A stretch of DNA of 36,961 bases. Origin: Planctomycetaceae bacterium. Lineage in GTDB: Bacteria; Planctomycetota; Phycisphaerae; Phycisphaerales; SM1A02. The first letter of the stretch is position 1. The number at the start of each line of letters is the position of its first letter. Of this stretch, positions 1-7,184 are shown in pieces. Position numbers and translations under genes: made by a program. The stretch covers positions 1-36,961 of the forward strand of contig CANLMX010000021.1 in assembly GCA_947492385.1 (NCBI GenBank). Reading direction: 5' to 3'. The notes beneath the pieces are model-generated. The model was given only the letters and a program-made list of their open reading frames with translations, was not told where the DNA came from and did no database searches.

Positions 1-336
1 GCGGATCGAGCGCGTGCGCTCCTGCATCACGCGCTCGGCGACGTTCACGCCGCAGTCGGCGATGCGCTCGTACTCGTTGTTGCACTTGACGATCGTCAGC
101 ACGCGCCGGATCTCGTGCTCGTCGGTCTGGCCCATGGCCAGGAGCGGCACCGAACGGCGTTCGATCTCGACGTCGATCCGGTCCACCTCGGTGTCGAGGG
201 ACTCGATGCGGCCCGCCTTCGCCAGGTCGAGGTCGAAGTAGCTCTCGACCGCGAGCGTGCAGAGCTCGAGCACGCGGTCTCCCTGCCCGACGAGGTCGCG
301 CTCGAGCGCGTCGAGCCGTTCGTGGAACTGCGACAT
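1..336 (-). CDS. phoU: PhoU-family phosphate regulator, N-terminal part (runs off the window)
   Basis: The minus strand is open from an ATG at 336 to the window edge, giving the first 112 residues. The translation begins MSQFHERLDALERDLV and contains ESLDTEVDRIDVEIERR and VKCNNEYERIADCGVNVAER, which match the first three-helix PhoU repeat with its E/DxxxD metal-binding pattern. PhoU proteins are cytoplasmic dimers that link the Pst phosphate transporter to PhoR/PhoB signalling and restrain phosphate uptake; they normally have about 220 residues in two repeats, so roughly half is here. The gene is divergent from pdxJ, with 57 bases between the starts. No good Shine-Dalgarno is visible. The family assignment is firm; whether pst genes lie further downstream cannot be seen. 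Confidence 0.85.
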   Translation of the reverse strand, partial: MSQFHERLDALERDLVGQGDRVLELCTLAVESYFDLDLAKAGRIESLDTEVDRIDVEIERRSVPLLAMGQTDEHEIRRVLTIVKCNNEYERIADCGVNVAERVMQERTRSIR

Positions 337-381
337 GGCGTCGATGGTACCCGCGGCGCGCCTGCCCGAAGGGACGCTTCC

Positions 382-387
382 TATACT
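382..387 (+). promoter_or_regulatory. -10 box of a probable leaderless promoter for pdxJ
   Basis: TATACT lies only six bases before the pdxJ ATG, and no Shine-Dalgarno separates them. A transcript started from this box would begin at or next to the ATG. No good -35 is visible at the usual spacing. The same string TCCTATACT precedes the QueD homologue at 4028-4035. Confidence 0.45.
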
Positions 388-393
388 CGTCCG

Positions 394-1155
394 ATGCCCG
401 TCCTCTGCGTGAACGTCGATCATGTCGCCACGGTGCGCCAGGCGCGTCGTTCGCACGAGCCCGACCCGGTGCGCGCCGCGCACGAGGCGCTCGCGGGAGG
501 TGCCGCCGGGATCACGGTGCACCTGCGCGAGGACCGGCGCCACGTGCAGGACGACGACGTGGAGCGCATCGCCCGGGAGTTCCCCGGCATGCTGAACTTC
601 GAGATGGCCGCGACCGACGAGATGGTCGCGATCGCGCTTCGCGTCCGCCCCGTGATGGCGATGCTGGTGCCCGAGGGGCGGCACGAGGTGACCACCGAGG
701 GCGGGCTCGACGTGCGCTCGCAGGAGCCGCGCGTGCGCGACGTGGTCGCGCGGCTCGCCGCGGGCGGCGTGCGCTGCAGCATCTTCGTGGACGCCGACGT
801 GGCGCAGGTCGAGGCGGCGCACCGCTGCGGCGCCTCGGTGTGCGAGGTGCACACCGGGCCGTGGGCGCACGCGGTGCACGCGGCGGGGGGGCGTCTGGAC
901 GGTGCCGCCGCGCAGCGCGAGCTGGCGCTCGTGCGGACGGCGGGCGAACGGATCCGGGCGCTCGGGATGCAGTTCAACGCGGGCCACGCGCTGAACCTGG
1001 CAAACGTCGGACCGGTGGCGGCGCTTCCCGGGTGCGCCGAGCTCCACATCGGGCATTCGATCGTGAGCGATGCCGTGTTCGTCGGCATGCGCGAGGCGAC
1101 GGCGCGGATGGTGCGGGCGATGGGCGGCTCGCGCCCCGTACACTCGGGCGCATGA
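394..1155 (+). CDS. pdxJ: Pyridoxine 5'-phosphate synthase PdxJ
   Basis: PdxJ joins 3-amino-2-oxopropyl phosphate and 1-deoxyxylulose 5-phosphate to form pyridoxine 5'-phosphate, the last ring-forming step of the DXP-dependent vitamin B6 pathway. The 253-residue TIM barrel shows the family signatures in order: VNVDHVATVRQAR at the N-terminus, HLREDRRHVQDDDV, NFEMA, LVPEGRHEVTTEGGLDV, CEVHTGPWAH, FNAGHALNLANV and ELHIGHSIVSDAV. Length is normal for the family. The ATG at 394 was chosen because MPVLCVNVDH is the conserved start; the frame stays open upstream but that part is antisense to phoU. The stop overlaps the dapA start as ATGA, so translation is probably coupled. Confidence 0.95.
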   Translation: MPVLCVNVDHVATVRQARRSHEPDPVRAAHEALAGGAAGITVHLREDRRHVQDDDVERIAREFPGMLNFEMAATDEMVAIALRVRPVMAMLVPEGRHEVTTEGGLDVRSQEPRVRDVVARLAAGGVRCSIFVDADVAQVEAAHRCGASVCEVHTGPWAHAVHAAGGRLDGAAAQRELALVRTAGERIRALGMQFNAGHALNLANVGPVAALPGCAELHIGHSIVSDAVFVGMREATARMVRAMGGSRPVHSGA

Positions 1156-2072
1156 GCGCGTCCCTCCGCTTCCAAGGCTGCTACACCGCGATCGTCACGC
1201 CGTTCACGGCCGACGGAGCGTGCGTCGACCGTGCACGGCTCGAGGAGAACGTGCGGCTCCAGGCGGCAGGAGGTGTCGCGGGCATCGTGCCATGCGGAAC
1301 CACCGGCGAGAGCCCGACGCTCTCGGAGGAGGAGCACGCGCTGGTGGTCGAGACCGCGGTGCGCGTGGGCAGGCCCCTGGGGCTCCAGGTGGTGGCGGGC
1401 GCGGGGAGCAACAGCACGGTGCACGCGGTGCACCTCCAGAAGCTCGCGCTGCAGCTGGGTGCCGACGCGGGGCTGCAGGTGACGCCCTACTACAACAAGC
1501 CTTCGCAGGAGGGCATCTACCGCCACTTCATGGCGGTGGCCGATTCCTGCGACCTGCCCGTGATGCTCTACAACATCCCGGGCCGTGCGGGCGTGGCGAT
1601 CGCGCCCGAGACGGTGGAGCGGCTTTCGCGCCACCCGAACGTGCGGGCGATCAAGGAGGCCACGGGAAGCATGGATTCGGCGAGCGAGATCCGCCGGCTC
1701 TGCGGCATCACCTTGCTCTCCGGTGACGACAGCCTGACGCCGAGCTTCGCGGCGGTCGGCGCCGCCGGCGTGGTGAGCGTGGTGAGCAACCTCGTGCCTG
1801 CGCGCGTGGCGCGCCTCTGCCGGCTGCTCGCCGGGAACGACTTCCGCGCCGCGCTCGAGGAGCACATGGAGCTGCTTCCGCTGTCGCGAGGCCTGCTCTC
1901 GCTCGACGTGAACCCGGTGCCGGTGAAGTGCGCGCTGGCCGCGCTCGGGCTCGACATGGGCGCCGTGCGCCTGCCGCTGGCGCCGCCCTCGGCGGCCGCG
2001 GCCGCGCGCATCCGCGAGCTGGTCGCGTCCATCGCGCCGGCGGTGCCCGTGCATGCGGGGGCCGCGCGATGA
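1152..2072 (+). CDS. dapA: 4-hydroxy-tetrahydrodipicolinate synthase DapA
   Basis: DapA condenses pyruvate with aspartate semialdehyde, the first committed step to diaminopimelate and lysine. The 306-residue product has all catalytic parts of the class I aldolase fold: GTTGES (Thr50/Thr51), VTPYYNKP, LYNIPGRAG (Tyr140 and Arg145), and the Schiff-base lysine in AIKEATGS (Lys168). The start ATG overlaps the pdxJ stop, and the stop overlaps the next start, again as ATGA, so three genes form one coupled unit. Other members of this lyase family (N-acetylneuraminate lyase, KDG aldolase) look alike, but the Thr-Thr pair and the Arg after LYNIPG favour DapA. Diaminopimelate would serve lysine or peptidoglycan synthesis. 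Confidence 0.93.
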   Translation: MSASLRFQGCYTAIVTPFTADGACVDRARLEENVRLQAAGGVAGIVPCGTTGESPTLSEEEHALVVETAVRVGRPLGLQVVAGAGSNSTVHAVHLQKLALQLGADAGLQVTPYYNKPSQEGIYRHFMAVADSCDLPVMLYNIPGRAGVAIAPETVERLSRHPNVRAIKEATGSMDSASEIRRLCGITLLSGDDSLTPSFAAVGAAGVVSVVSNLVPARVARLCRLLAGNDFRAALEEHMELLPLSRGLLSLDVNPVPVKCALAALGLDMGAVRLPLAPPSAAAAARIRELVASIAPAVPVHAGAAR

Positions 2073-2599
2073 ACCTGCACGCCCCGCAGTACGACACCGC
2101 CGCGCTTCCCTACAAGGTGGCGGTGCTCTGCTACCTGTGGGACGCCGACGACCGGCTGCTGATGCTGCACCGCCGCAAGTTGCCGAACATCGACATGTAC
2201 TCGCCGGTCGGGGGCAAGCTCGAGATCAGCCGCGGCGAGAGCCCGCACGAGTGCGCGGTGCGCGAGGTGCACGAGGAGACGGGACTCCGCGTCGGCGACG
2301 ACGAGATGCGTTTGTTCGGGATGGTGAGCGAACGCGCCTACCAGGGCGAGATGCACTGGCTGATCTTCCTCTTCGAGTGCACGCGGCGCGTGCGGCCCGA
2401 GGAGGTGACGCACGTCGACTTCGACGAGGGGCGCCTCGAGTGGGTGCCCGAGGCGGAGGTCGAAGGGCTGCCGATCCCGCCGACCGACCGGCACATCCTC
2501 TGGCCGCTTGCGCGCACGCATCGCGGGGGCTTCTTCAGCGTCGACATCGACTGCTCGGTGACGCCGTTCGTGCACCGCGTGCGGGAGAGCCGTCGTTAG
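2069..2599 (+). CDS. Nudix hydrolase, substrate unknown
   Basis: This 176-residue protein has a Nudix fold with the box GGKLEISRGESPHECAVREV followed by HEETGL at about residues 48-73. The REVHEETGL core is perfect, but seven residues instead of five separate the leading Gly from the first Glu, a small insertion in the loop. Nudix enzymes cleave nucleoside diphosphates linked to another group, for example 8-oxo-dGTP, in a metal-dependent way; the substrate cannot be read from the sequence. The end of the protein (FFSVDIDCSVTPFVHRV) resembles Nudix proteins annotated as 8-oxo-dGTP diphosphatases. It is the last gene of the pdxJ-dapA unit. The gene ends with TAG, one of only two in-frame TAG codons noted in recognised genes here, and lies one base from the converging mutase gene. 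Confidence 0.88.
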   Translation: MNLHAPQYDTAALPYKVAVLCYLWDADDRLLMLHRRKLPNIDMYSPVGGKLEISRGESPHECAVREVHEETGLRVGDDEMRLFGMVSERAYQGEMHWLIFLFECTRRVRPEEVTHVDFDEGRLEWVPEAEVEGLPIPPTDRHILWPLARTHRGGFFSVDIDCSVTPFVHRVRESRR

Positions 2600-2600
2600 G

Positions 2601-3992
2601 TCACACGCCTGCCGCCCGGGCGCACAGGTCGCACAGTTCGTTCGCGCGGGCGTCGTCCGGTGCCTCGGCGATGACCCGGACGATCGGCTCCGTGTTGCTG
2701 GCGCGCAGGTGCACCCATCCATCGGCGAAGTCCACACGCACGCCGTCGACGTCGCTGATGCGCTCGGCGGCGAATGCGGCCTTCACCTTGGCGAGCGCCG
2801 GCCCCACCGCGGCCATGCCGCCCACGGCCGCAAGCTCCATCTTGCGCTTGACCATCGCATAGCGGGGCAGCGATGCCACCAGCTGCGAGAGCGGCTTCCC
2901 TTCGTGCGCGAGCAGCTCGAGCACCAGCGCCATCGCGCTGAGCGAGTCGCGCACCCAGCACACCGGCGGGAAGATCACGCCGCCGTTGCCCTCGCCCCCG
3001 AGGATGCCGTTCGCGGGCCGCAGGCCCGCCACCACGTTCGCCTCGCCGACGGCCGTGCGCACCACGCGCGAACCCGGGAACCGCGCCGCGACGTCGTCGA
3101 CCATGCGGCTGGTGGAGAGGTTCGCCGCGAGCGCGCCGCCGCCCGTGCGCTGCAGGAGCCGCAGCGCCGCCAGCACCAGCGTGCACTCCTCGCCGATGAA
3201 GCGGCCCGTCTCGTCGACGATGGCCAGGCGGTCGGCATCGGGGTCCTGCGCGAATCCGCATGCCGCGCCCGGCGTCATTCGCACGCGCGCCGCGAGGTCG
3301 ACTAGGTTCTCCGCGAGCGGCTCGGGAACGTGCCCGAAGATGCCCGTCTGCTCGCCGAAGATGTGCTCGACCCGGCACCCGAGCTCCTCGAGCATCATGC
3401 GCCCGCCGAGGCAGCCGCTGCCGTTCACGCTGTCGAGCACGACGGTGAACCGGCGGGCGCGGATCGAGGCCGCGTCGACGTTGGCCAAGACGCGGTCCAC
3501 GTGGATGCGGGCGGCCGCGCCATCGCGATCGACGCGGCCGGTCTCGAGCGGGCCGCACCAGTCGATGGCACGCGCCTTGAACCGGTCGACGATCTCGCGC
3601 GCGATCGCGGGTGGCGGCGCGAGCCCGTCGCCGTCGAGGCACTTGATGCCGTTCCATTGGATCGGGTTGTGGCTTGCGGTGACGGCGAGCCCGCCGTCGG
3701 CACGGTGGTGGCCGATCATCACGCCGACCGTGGGAGTCATCGCTACGCCGATGTCGATCACGTCGCAGCCGGTCGCGGTGATCCCGCCGATGGCTGCCGC
3801 GGCGAGCGGCGGCCCGCTGATCCGGCCGTCGAGTCCCACGACCACGCGCGGCCGCGCCTTGCCGGTCGATGCCCGCAGGAACGACCCGAATGCGCCTCCG
3901 TACGCGGCCGCGACCTCCGGGGTCATCGTCTTGCCGACGATGCCGCGGGCGCCGGAGACCGAGAGCATGAGCGGGGCGTCGTTCGTGGTCAT
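2601..3992 (-). CDS. Phosphoglucosamine mutase / phosphomannomutase family protein (GlmM-like)
   Basis: An alpha-D-phosphohexomutase of 463 residues. Visible landmarks are the phosphoserine loop TASHNPIQWNG (Ser107), the metal loop DPDADR (Asp250, 252, 254), the sugar-selecting loop GGEGNGG, and the phosphate-binding loop RASNTEPIVRV near the C-terminus. Such enzymes interconvert the 1- and 6-phosphates of glucosamine, mannose or glucose through a bisphosphate intermediate; GlmM makes glucosamine-1-phosphate for UDP-GlcNAc. The GGEGNGG loop is closer to archaeal-type GlmM/PMM proteins than to bacterial GlmM with GGEQSGH, so the exact sugar is open. The gene converges with the Nudix gene and is divergent from the QueD homologue with 52 bases between starts. 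Confidence 0.85.
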   Translation of the reverse strand: MTTNDAPLMLSVSGARGIVGKTMTPEVAAAYGGAFGSFLRASTGKARPRVVVGLDGRISGPPLAAAAIGGITATGCDVIDIGVAMTPTVGVMIGHHRADGGLAVTASHNPIQWNGIKCLDGDGLAPPPAIAREIVDRFKARAIDWCGPLETGRVDRDGAAARIHVDRVLANVDAASIRARRFTVVLDSVNGSGCLGGRMMLEELGCRVEHIFGEQTGIFGHVPEPLAENLVDLAARVRMTPGAACGFAQDPDADRLAIVDETGRFIGEECTLVLAALRLLQRTGGGALAANLSTSRMVDDVAARFPGSRVVRTAVGEANVVAGLRPANGILGGEGNGGVIFPPVCWVRDSLSAMALVLELLAHEGKPLSQLVASLPRYAMVKRKMELAAVGGMAAVGPALAKVKAAFAAERISDVDGVRVDFADGWVHLRASNTEPIVRVIAEAPDDARANELCDLCARAAGV

Positions 3993-4029
3993 GGGATGCG
4001 GAGGCTATCGGAATCGGGCGGGAAACTCC

Positions 4030-4035
4030 TATACT
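4030..4035 (+). promoter_or_regulatory. -10 box of a probable (near-)leaderless promoter for the QueD homologue
   Basis: TATACT ends nine bases before the ATG at 4045, with no Shine-Dalgarno in between. Transcription would start within a few bases of the ATG. The upstream flank TCC is shared with the pdxJ box. A -35 is not convincing. Confidence 0.42.
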
Positions 4036-4044
4036 TCTGGGCTC

Positions 4045-4428
4045 ATGTACACGGTCCGGATCGAGCGCACGTTCAGTGCAGCGCATGCCATCGACATCCG
4101 GGGCGAGCGCGAGCCGCTGCACGGCCACGACTGGGTCGTCACCGCGGAGCTGTCGGGCGAGAGCCTCGACTCCGACGGGCTGCTGGTCGACTTCCATGAA
4201 GTCGAGTCCTCGCTCGAGCGCATCGTGGGCCGTTTCCGCAACCGCAACTTGAACGAGACCGCGCCCTTCGACCGGGTGAACCCGACCGCCGAGCTGGTGG
4301 CGCAGTACGTCGCCGTTCGGCTGGCCCCGTCCATGCCGCGCGGCGTCCACGTGCGATCGGTGTCGGTGCGCGAGGCCCCCGGCTGCATCGCCACCTACGT
4401 GAGCCCGTTCGGGAGCCACCGCGGATGA
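4045..4428 (+). CDS. 6-pyruvoyl-tetrahydropterin synthase / QueD family protein, atypical active site
   Basis: A 127-residue member of the PTPS/QueD fold family. QueD makes 6-carboxytetrahydropterin from dihydroneopterin triphosphate in the queuosine and deazapurine pathways. The zinc ligands are present: the His of FSAAHA and both His of LHGHDW. The family signature LLVDFHEVE and the pterin-binding Glu (VREAPG) are also there. However, the catalytic Cys expected three residues before LHGH is an Arg (REPLHGH), and the Asp-His pair expected before LNE is replaced (FRNRNLNE). It may therefore catalyse a different reaction or be a divergent clade. The stop overlaps the ppk1 start as ATGA. No other queuosine gene is in the window. 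Fold assignment is firm, exact reaction is not. Confidence 0.8.
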   Translation: MYTVRIERTFSAAHAIDIRGEREPLHGHDWVVTAELSGESLDSDGLLVDFHEVESSLERIVGRFRNRNLNETAPFDRVNPTAELVAQYVAVRLAPSMPRGVHVRSVSVREAPGCIATYVSPFGSHRG

Positions 4429-6575
4429 GCGCACTGCCGCCCGTGACCGGAGCGCAGGACGTGCCGCAGGTGCCCATGGTCGCGGCGGGCGACCCGGCCC
4501 GCTTCCTGAACCGCGACGTCGAGTGGATCGAGTTCAACGCACGCGTCCTGGACGTGGCCGCCGATGCGCGTACGCCGCTCCTCGAGCGGCTGCGGTTCCT
4601 CGCGATCTACGGGGCGAACCTGGACGAGTTCTTCATGAAGCGCCTGGACGTGCTCAAGCGCCAGATCGAGGCGGGTTCGCCGGGGCCCGTGCCCGACGCG
4701 CTGACGCCCGCGCAGCAGCTGGATGCCGTGCGTTCCCGCGTGGCGCAGCTGGCGGTGCGCCAGGTGTCGGTCTTCCGGGAGCGCGTGCTCCCAGCGCTCG
4801 CGCCGCACGGCGTGCGGATGCTGCGGTGGGAGGACCTCGGCCCGGACGCGCGTTCCGAAGCCGAGTCCTGGTTCCGGCGGAGCGTCTTCCCGATCCTGAC
4901 CCCGCTGGCGGTCGACCCCGGCCACCGGTTCCCGTTCATCTCGAACATGAGCGTCTCGCTCGGCGTGCTGCTGCGCCGGCCGGGCGAGAGCGAGCAGCTG
5001 TTCGCCCGCGTGAAGGTCCCGGACATCCCTTCGCGGCTCTACCGATTCGCCGGCACCGCCGACTTCATCCCGCTCCAGGAGGTCGTCGAGCACAACCTCG
5101 ACGACCTGTTCCCCGGGATGGAGATCCTGAAGGTGCTTCCGTTCCGCGTGACCCGCAACGCCGAGGTCGAGCGGGACAACGAGGACGCCGAGGACCTGCT
5201 CGAGGCCACCCAGCACCTGCTGAAGGAGCGCCGCTTCGCGCGCGTGGTGCGGCTCGAGATCGGCACCGGCGCCGACGAGCGAATCCTGCGGTTCCTGATG
5301 GACGAGCTGCAGGTCGATGACGATGACGTCTACGAGACCGACGGCCTGGTCGACTGGGCGACGCTGAACGAGATCGCGGACCTCGAGCTGCCGGACCTGC
5401 ACTGGCCTCGTTTCACCCCGCTTTCGCCCGCCGGGCTCGAGGGCGAGCACGCCGACATCTTCGCCGCGATCCGCGCGGGCGACATCCTGGTCCACCACCC
5501 GTACGAGTCGTTCGACCTCTCGGTCGAGAAGTTCATCGAGGACGCCGCGGCCGACCCGAAGGTGCTCTGCATCAAGCAGAGCCTGTACCGCACCTCGGGC
5601 GACAGCCCGTTCATCTCGAGCCTCATCCGGGCCGCCGAGAGCGGCAAGCAGGTTGCCGTGCTCGTCGAGCTGCGCGCCCGGTTCGACGAGGCGCGCAACA
5701 TCCTCTGGGCGCGCAAGCTCGAGGACGCCGGCGTGCACGTCGCGTACGGCGTCGTCGGCTACAAGACGCACACGAAGACCGCGCTCGTCGTGCGCGACGA
5801 GCCGGGCGGCCTGCGCTCGTACGCGCACATCGGGACCGGCAACTACAACAGCCGCACCGCGCGCGTGTACGAGGACGTCGGCCTGCTCACCGCGGATCCG
5901 GCGATCACCGAGGACCTGGTCAACCTGTTCAACTACATGACCGGCCGCTCGCGCCAGCGCGAGTACCGCCGGCTGCTCGTGGCGCCCGTCGCCATGAAGC
6001 GCACGTTCCTCGAGCTCATCGAGCGCGAGGCGGCGGTCGCGCGGGCCGGCGGCAACGGGCGCATCGTGGCGAAGATGAACCAGCTCGAGGACCGGGGCGT
6101 GATGGATGCGCTCTACCGCGCCGGTGCCGCGGGCGTGCAGGTCGACCTCGTCGTGCGCGGGTTCTGCTGCCTGCGTCCCGGGGTTCCCGGGCTCAGCGAG
6201 AACATCCGCGTCCGCAGCATCGTCGGCCGTTTCCTCGAGCACAGCCGGATCTTCTGGTTCGGTGCCGGTCAGGACGACCCGCTTGCCGGCGACTTCTTCA
6301 TCGGGAGCGCCGACTGGATGTACCGCAACCTCCAGACCCGCGTCGAGGCCGCGACGCCGGTGCTCGGTGCCGACGCGCGGCGCACGCTGTGGGACATCCT
6401 GCAGGTGTGCCTCGAGGACCGCAGGTCTGCCTGGCAGATGCAGCCCGACGGCACCTATCGCCAGCTCGACTGTGCCGACCTCGCGGCCGACGACCCGCGC
6501 GCCATGGGGACGCACGCCCGGCTCATCGCCCTCTCGCGCGATCGCGCCGCAGTGCGTGCCCGGCCTGCGCGTTGA
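4425..6575 (+). CDS. ppk1: Polyphosphate kinase 1
   Basis: PPK1 reversibly polymerises the gamma phosphate of ATP into inorganic polyphosphate at the inner membrane or cytosol. The 716 residues cover the full family length: N-domain with YGANLDEFFMKR (about 62-73), the head domain, and two phospholipase-D-like catalytic domains. The histidine that becomes phosphorylated is in YKTHTKTALVVRDE (His449), followed by HIGTGNYNSRTARVYEDVGL; IKQSLYRTSGDSP carries the metal/phosphate-binding Arg. The start overlaps the stop of the QueD homologue as ATGA, so the two are co-translated. phoU lies 4 kb away on the other strand, which puts two phosphate-related genes in the same region, but no Pho box is recognisable. 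Confidence 0.96.
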   Translation: MSALPPVTGAQDVPQVPMVAAGDPARFLNRDVEWIEFNARVLDVAADARTPLLERLRFLAIYGANLDEFFMKRLDVLKRQIEAGSPGPVPDALTPAQQLDAVRSRVAQLAVRQVSVFRERVLPALAPHGVRMLRWEDLGPDARSEAESWFRRSVFPILTPLAVDPGHRFPFISNMSVSLGVLLRRPGESEQLFARVKVPDIPSRLYRFAGTADFIPLQEVVEHNLDDLFPGMEILKVLPFRVTRNAEVERDNEDAEDLLEATQHLLKERRFARVVRLEIGTGADERILRFLMDELQVDDDDVYETDGLVDWATLNEIADLELPDLHWPRFTPLSPAGLEGEHADIFAAIRAGDILVHHPYESFDLSVEKFIEDAAADPKVLCIKQSLYRTSGDSPFISSLIRAAESGKQVAVLVELRARFDEARNILWARKLEDAGVHVAYGVVGYKTHTKTALVVRDEPGGLRSYAHIGTGNYNSRTARVYEDVGLLTADPAITEDLVNLFNYMTGRSRQREYRRLLVAPVAMKRTFLELIEREAAVARAGGNGRIVAKMNQLEDRGVMDALYRAGAAGVQVDLVVRGFCCLRPGVPGLSENIRVRSIVGRFLEHSRIFWFGAGQDDPLAGDFFIGSADWMYRNLQTRVEAATPVLGADARRTLWDILQVCLEDRRSAWQMQPDGTYRQLDCADLAADDPRAMGTHARLIALSRDRAAVRARPAR

Positions 6576-6578
6576 CCG

Positions 6579-7148
6579 TCAGGGCGTGGCCGGTGCGGTG
6601 GGGGCCGGCGCCTCGGGAGCCTTGGCTTCCGGCGCGGCCGGTGCCGGTGCCGGGCCCTGCTTCGGTGCCACCGTGGTGCCCTGGCCCTTGCCCTGCGGGA
6701 TGCCGCTGCCGCCCACGCCGAACCCGGCGCTCAGCCGGTTGATCCCGAGCTGGTAGAGCAGGCGATCAAGCTGGCCCGTGGCGCGGTAGCCGACCGATCC
6801 GCCGATGCGCCACCGTGCGGCCGCGACGTCGCCGAACGAGGCCGGCACCACCGCCGGAAGCAGCGCCAGCATCCGGTCGCGCGGGGGCAGGGTCAGCGAA
6901 GCCATCCACTTCCCGGAGTAGGCCGTCCGGTCGTCGACCGTGAACGAGTAGTCCCACTCGGTGAGTTCCACCGGGGCGTCGTTGGGATTCATCAGCTCGA
7001 CCACCACGTGGACCTCGATGGCCTCGGCCGTGGCCGTGACCTGCTCGGCCCCGACCGCACGGAACTCCGGGTTCGCGGCGCAGCCGGCCACCGCAAGGGT
7101 CGCGGCGCACGCGAATCGGGGGAGCATGGAGGTGCGCGGGGCGTTCAT
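6579..7148 (-). CDS. LEA14/WHy-like lipoprotein with Pro/Ala-rich tail
   Basis: The 189-residue product starts with a lipoprotein signal; the lipobox VAGC places the lipid-bearing Cys at residue 23. Residues about 30-140 resemble the LEA14 / water-stress-and-hypersensitivity (WHy) beta-sandwich: VVVELMNPNDAPVELTEWDY and FTVDDRTAYSGKW are typical. The C-terminal 40 residues are Pro/Ala/Lys-rich and probably disordered. Function in bacteria is not established; a membrane-anchored periplasmic role is inferred from the lipobox. It converges with ppk1 (three bases between stops) and is divergent from the large propeller gene with only 36 bases between starts. A second ATG at 7127 would still leave a lipobox and cannot be excluded. 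Confidence 0.72.
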   Translation of the reverse strand: MNAPRTSMLPRFACAATLAVAGCAANPEFRAVGAEQVTATAEAIEVHVVVELMNPNDAPVELTEWDYSFTVDDRTAYSGKWMASLTLPPRDRMLALLPAVVPASFGDVAAARWRIGGSVGYRATGQLDRLLYQLGINRLSAGFGVGGSGIPQGKGQGTTVAPKQGPAPAPAAPEAKAPEAPAPTAPATP

Positions 7149-7172
7149 CCGGGGGAGAATGTATCACCCGTC

Positions 7173-7182
7173 GAGTCGACTC
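7173..7182. promoter_or_regulatory. 10-bp perfect palindrome between divergent genes
   Basis: GAGTCGACTC is a perfect palindrome within the 36-base gap between the lipoprotein start and the propeller-protein start at 7185. Its position suits a shared operator, but a 10-bp palindrome can arise by chance and no regulator is identified. Confidence 0.25.
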
Positions 7183-7184
7183 CC

